Under the pieces are notes generated by a model that saw only the letters and a program-made list of their open reading frames with translations, was not told the origin of the DNA and ran no database searches. A DNA stretch of 36,663 bases from Acanthaster planci (lineage: Eukaryota > Echinodermata > Asteroidea > Valvatida > Acanthasteridae). Position numbers and translations under genes: made by a program. Location of the stretch: positions 2,464,714-2,501,376 of the forward strand of contig NW_019091367.1 in assembly GCF_001949145.1 (NCBI RefSeq), in the 5' to 3' direction. Below, one piece after another: positions 33,590 through 36,663 of the stretch; positions within the stretch are counted from its first letter, which is position 1; each line of letters starts with the position of its first letter.

Positions 33590-34154
33590 CTCATCCAAAT
33601 GTCGGTCACTCAGCGCCCATCCTATTCAGCTTCCTAATAATTCGGCACTTGACCGTGTCGGTGCCTAATCAGCTCGGCAGTGAATATTGCCTCCTGAATA
33701 ATATTTTCATGTTTTCATAAATTTTGACAACAAAATGCAAATTTTGCTATTGAGACCAACACAGGAAAACAGTTCTAGACGATATCTCTTTGTAACAAGA
33801 AGAAACTTCATTTATTAGCAAACAGAAGCAAAATTAACCTAGGATTAATTGAAATAACAAACAAATCAACACCACTGAGCACAAAAACAGACAGCCCGAC
33901 AAACATACAGTCAACCCATCAAATAATCCCAAGATATTGCCAATAAGAAGTGAGAATGATGCTTGCCATTGGGCTACCGGTATGTGGACAATATGCCAAA
34001 GGGAAGACTGTGAGTCCTTTTGATAATTTAATCATTACATTCATTTTTTAAATTTGATTTTTTTTATATTCAAGTTTTTTTCCTCAAATGTCTCCAAAAG
34101 GAAGAGTGGCACTTTCAGTACTAGTTCATCCATGCAGCCTCGCTTTATTTTGGA

Positions 34155-34245
34155 GGTGTAGAGCTTGCGAGGTGACAAGTTGGCTAGGTGCTGAACTGTT
34201 GAGGTGCCGAGTTGGGTGTCAAGTGAACAAGGTGCCAAAGTGACC
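34155..34245 (+). repeat. Degenerate short tandem repeat (AGGTGCCAAGTTG-like)
   Basis: GAGGTGACAAGTTGG, TAGGTGCTGAACTG, GAGGTGCCGAGTTGG and AAGGTGCCAAAGTG follow one another with spacings of about 16-28. Too diverged to set an exact unit. Confidence 0.45.
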
Positions 34246-34499
34246 AGATACCACTCATATTCCCTCCCCCTAGCAGAGGTCTGTGCCCTCCGGGTGCCCC
34301 AAACTGAAAATTTAGAAATGTACATGTACACAACCTTCATGTATTTGTGCAAGCCACAGACATGGCAGACACAGTATTGAGACTGTACAGTGTGGAAATG
34401 TTGCTAAATACTTTCCATACAAATGTTAAATGTGCATCTGTGTTGATGCCAAATTCAATTACAGTACACTTACGATTCATTGTAGGGGCCTCACATGTA

Positions 34500-34588
34500 T
34501 TGTACAATGTGACACACCAAGTGCTGGAATCGAACCTGGGACCAGCCTCGACCACAGAGTCTTATCTCCTAGGCCACACTTCCTGAGC
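34500..34588 (-). repeat. tRNA-derived SINE head
   Basis: On the minus strand GTGTGGCCTAGGAGATAAGA resembles a box A/D-arm, and GGTTCGATTCC is an exact box B about 45 bases later. AAGTG and CACTT could pair as an acceptor-stem remnant. The stems are too poor for a working tRNA. Confidence 0.55.
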
Positions 34589-34989
34589 TGGTGACCTTTG
34601 GTTTGGCACCGAGTGGTTTCAAACAAAGTTCCCAGTTAACCTTAATTGTTCGACCAGCTGTGGCGCTGTACATCATGTACCGTATCTGCTTTGGAATTTT
34701 GAAAACTGATTCCCCACTTGCTGTCAACAGACAGGAATCGCTTTTTGTCCTGTTCTGACACATGCCTGCGCATTTCCTGGTTGTGAAGTTGAGCTTACAC
34801 TCACATTTAGTTTGGGATTGTGTTTTTCCTGCAATGCCGGAGCCAAGTTTCCACGTTTAACCAACTCTGCGGTACCGGTACATGTGCACTGTATGCTCAT
34901 GTACATGTAAGTTGAGAATCGTATTATGTTTCATGTCAGAAAGTTACATTTTAGCACCGCGTACTTCCTGTATGCGTTTTCTTGTTCCA

Positions 34990-35095
34990 TAGTTGTGGGG
35001 ACATACACACAATATTTCTCATTTTGTTGGGACCGACCACGTTATGGGGACAGAGAGGTGTCCTCACTCTGTCCTAATTTTCCTGACAGAAGACA
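34990..35095 (+). repeat. GTCCCCAC-type dispersed repeat, copy 2
   Basis: TTGTGGGGACATACACACAA, TTTTGTTGGGACC and TATGGGGACAGAGAG recur in the same order on the minus strand at 9838-9985. Non-coding. Confidence 0.5.
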
Positions 35096-36580
35096 GGGAA
35101 AGAAGGCCTACCCATGCATTCACACAAACTGCACACATTGTAGAACCTTGGTAACAGTTGTGACCTTGTGAAATTTGAAAGAGTTTTTAAGAGCTTTGGT
35201 CTTTTTCAGGAACATACTGCGGACATCTGCATGATGTATAGTGAAATTGTTTAGGCCTACATACCTAGTACATGTATATTAAGTCAAGAATGCATGCTGG
35301 TTCATTTGCCTTTCTACTAGTTCTTGTACATGTGGTCAGTTCTTTTCTGACTAGTTTTTTTATTGACTTTTGCAGTAAAGGACAATGTTAAGGACAAGAT
35401 GTGTGTGAAGAGTCTTGCAAACTGAATTAAATTTCTTCCATTTGTTGTGTCCATTGTTCAGTTAAAAAACTAGACAATCAATTTTGGTTTATGTTTTAAT
35501 TGTATGGATCTTGTTTTAGTAGCCACATTTTGCCTGAAATTTGAATTGGCATTGATGACGCTTGTCTTGATTGAATCCGAATGCTCTGTGATAATGCTGG
35601 CCTGGAGTGATTGGTATTCATTTCAAGAAAATTGCAGGTAGAAGATGAAGCATAGTTATTGAAACTTTCAGTGTTGGTTGTAGTTGAAAGTCCAGCGGCC
35701 CACAAGGTAAAGGTTTGCAAATTTTATAGTTTACAGTTTACATGTGGATTTGACTGTTAAATGGGCGGATATTGGCTATAGTACCCCTGTAGGGGTGCAT
35801 TGACTGTGGCTACTGATCCATGCTACCTGTAAAGACTATGGGTGATCACAGAGACCTTGCTTGCATGATGTAGGTCATGTACATTACTGTTACATGTACA
35901 TGTATGTTATACAAGCAATATCAAGAATGGTTGATTATGCACTACCAGTGCCCAACTGTAATTTTTTTGTCTGTTTGTTGAGCCTGCTATGTGTAAATGC
36001 TCATTTAGTCTGGATTATAGTGTAGATGACGTTGTCAGTGAAAAAAATAATTAAATAAAAAGCGTGTTTAAAATTGTTAGATTGCAATGGACATTCATTT
36101 TCATTACCAATACTCCGAGGACTTTCTACCGGTACGTAGAAAATAGCACTCTCACTGGTCTGAGGGTACTTGTATGTACCAGTAACCTGTTAACCTATCA
36201 ATTGAATGCAACCTGCTGCGTGGTACCAGACTACCAGTACCCGCTACATACATGTATGTACATGTAGCTTTTGTATGTGTAACTGCTTAACATTTAGGCT
36301 TATGGAATATTGTTGAGACATTAGCAAATGTCCTTTCCCCCTTCCATTTCATAACTGGATTTAAAAAATAAATTCAGTTGTTCCATATAAAATAGAAATG
36401 AACATGAGCAGCTAATATTGATATGGTCCGTGTACCACTCCACTTTCGTGTCCTACACATGTACCTGGTCTTGGTAGAATTCCCACTGAGCATTAGGGCT
36501 GCAGGAGTTGAACATGATTCGGGTCAATTTCAAATAGAAGTTATGTGTATGTGTATTGGGAAGACATGATTTAGCGCATA

Positions 36581-36663
36581 CAGGGTTCTGCCCAGGATGG
36601 TTTTAGTGCCGGCAGGACTATCTAAGCGGAGCGCCTCCATCGGTTGGCGCGGAGTGTACCAGA
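36581..36663 (+). mobile_element. Possible left end of a hAT-like element cut by the window
   Basis: CAGGGTTCTGCCCAGG resembles a hAT terminus and starts a stretch with more G+C than its surroundings (GGCGCGGAG). Only one end is in the window, so the call is weak. Confidence 0.3.

Larger units (their letters stand above)
31274..36663 (+). other. Probable first large intron of the right-hand gene
   Basis: No exon-like coding segment is recognisable here. It contains the repeats listed separately and many TACATGTA clusters (32443-32480, 33085-33100, 34318-34330, 34905, 35893-35908, 36247-36267). If the preceding two-exon call is wrong, this is simply intergenic. Confidence 0.4.

Noticed and set aside
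33424-33609. Pro/Leu-rich repeat protein on the minus strand
   Set aside because: It is the 23-bp minisatellite read in shifting frames; 23 is not a multiple of three, so no stable protein repeat is maintained.

Overview
The window looks like nuclear DNA from an invertebrate deuterostome, most probably an amphioxus (Branchiostoma). The genes have many small exons with GT-AG introns. One gene is a clear orthologue of vertebrate ING3, two are makorin-like, and the introns are full of small DNA transposons and a CR1/L2-type LINE carrying a 2A-like remnant. There is no bacterial-type gene organisation. The species assignment is inference.

Layout. (1) About 1-4.22 kb, minus strand: the 5' half of a makorin-like gene (gene A), with three exons encoding two CCCH zinc fingers and a PAM2-like motif. 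Its RING part lies beyond the left edge. Intron 1 holds a palindromic element interrupted by a pogo/Tigger-like element with TA duplications. (2) About 4.2-11.0 kb: AT-rich, with no coding exon that I can support. The right part is probably the spliced 3' UTR of gene B. (3) 11.02-19.18 kb, minus strand: gene B, a second makorin-like gene with the same exon phases. It ends in a short Pro/Met-rich exon, so the predicted protein has two CCCH fingers and no RING. Its introns hold an 874-base assembly gap, a dead CR1/L2 LINE, a tRNA-derived relic, a piggyBac-like MITE and a hAT MITE. (4) 19.2-22.35 kb: spacer between gene B and ING3, which are head to head. (5) 22.35-29.15 kb, plus strand: a complete ING3 gene with 10 coding exons and 403 aa, comprising the N-terminal ING domain, a Ser/Thr-rich middle and a C-terminal PHD finger, with a poly(A) signal near 29.80 kb. 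(6) 31.07-31.27 kb, plus strand: the first two coding exons of an unrecognised gene with a very basic N-terminus, followed by more than 5 kb of probable intron containing MITEs, a 23-bp G-rich minisatellite, a tRNA-derived SINE and many TACATGTA repeats.

Functionally, ING3 is the histone-reader subunit of the NuA4/TIP60 acetyltransferase complex. Makorins are RNA-binding CCCH proteins, usually with a RING ubiquitin-ligase domain. Nothing suggests that they act as one system. The most unusual points are the tandem makorin duplication with one RING-less copy, the shared start-codon/YY1-type element, and the nested transposons. All exon joins were made by eye from splice sites and reading phase. 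No database search was run.
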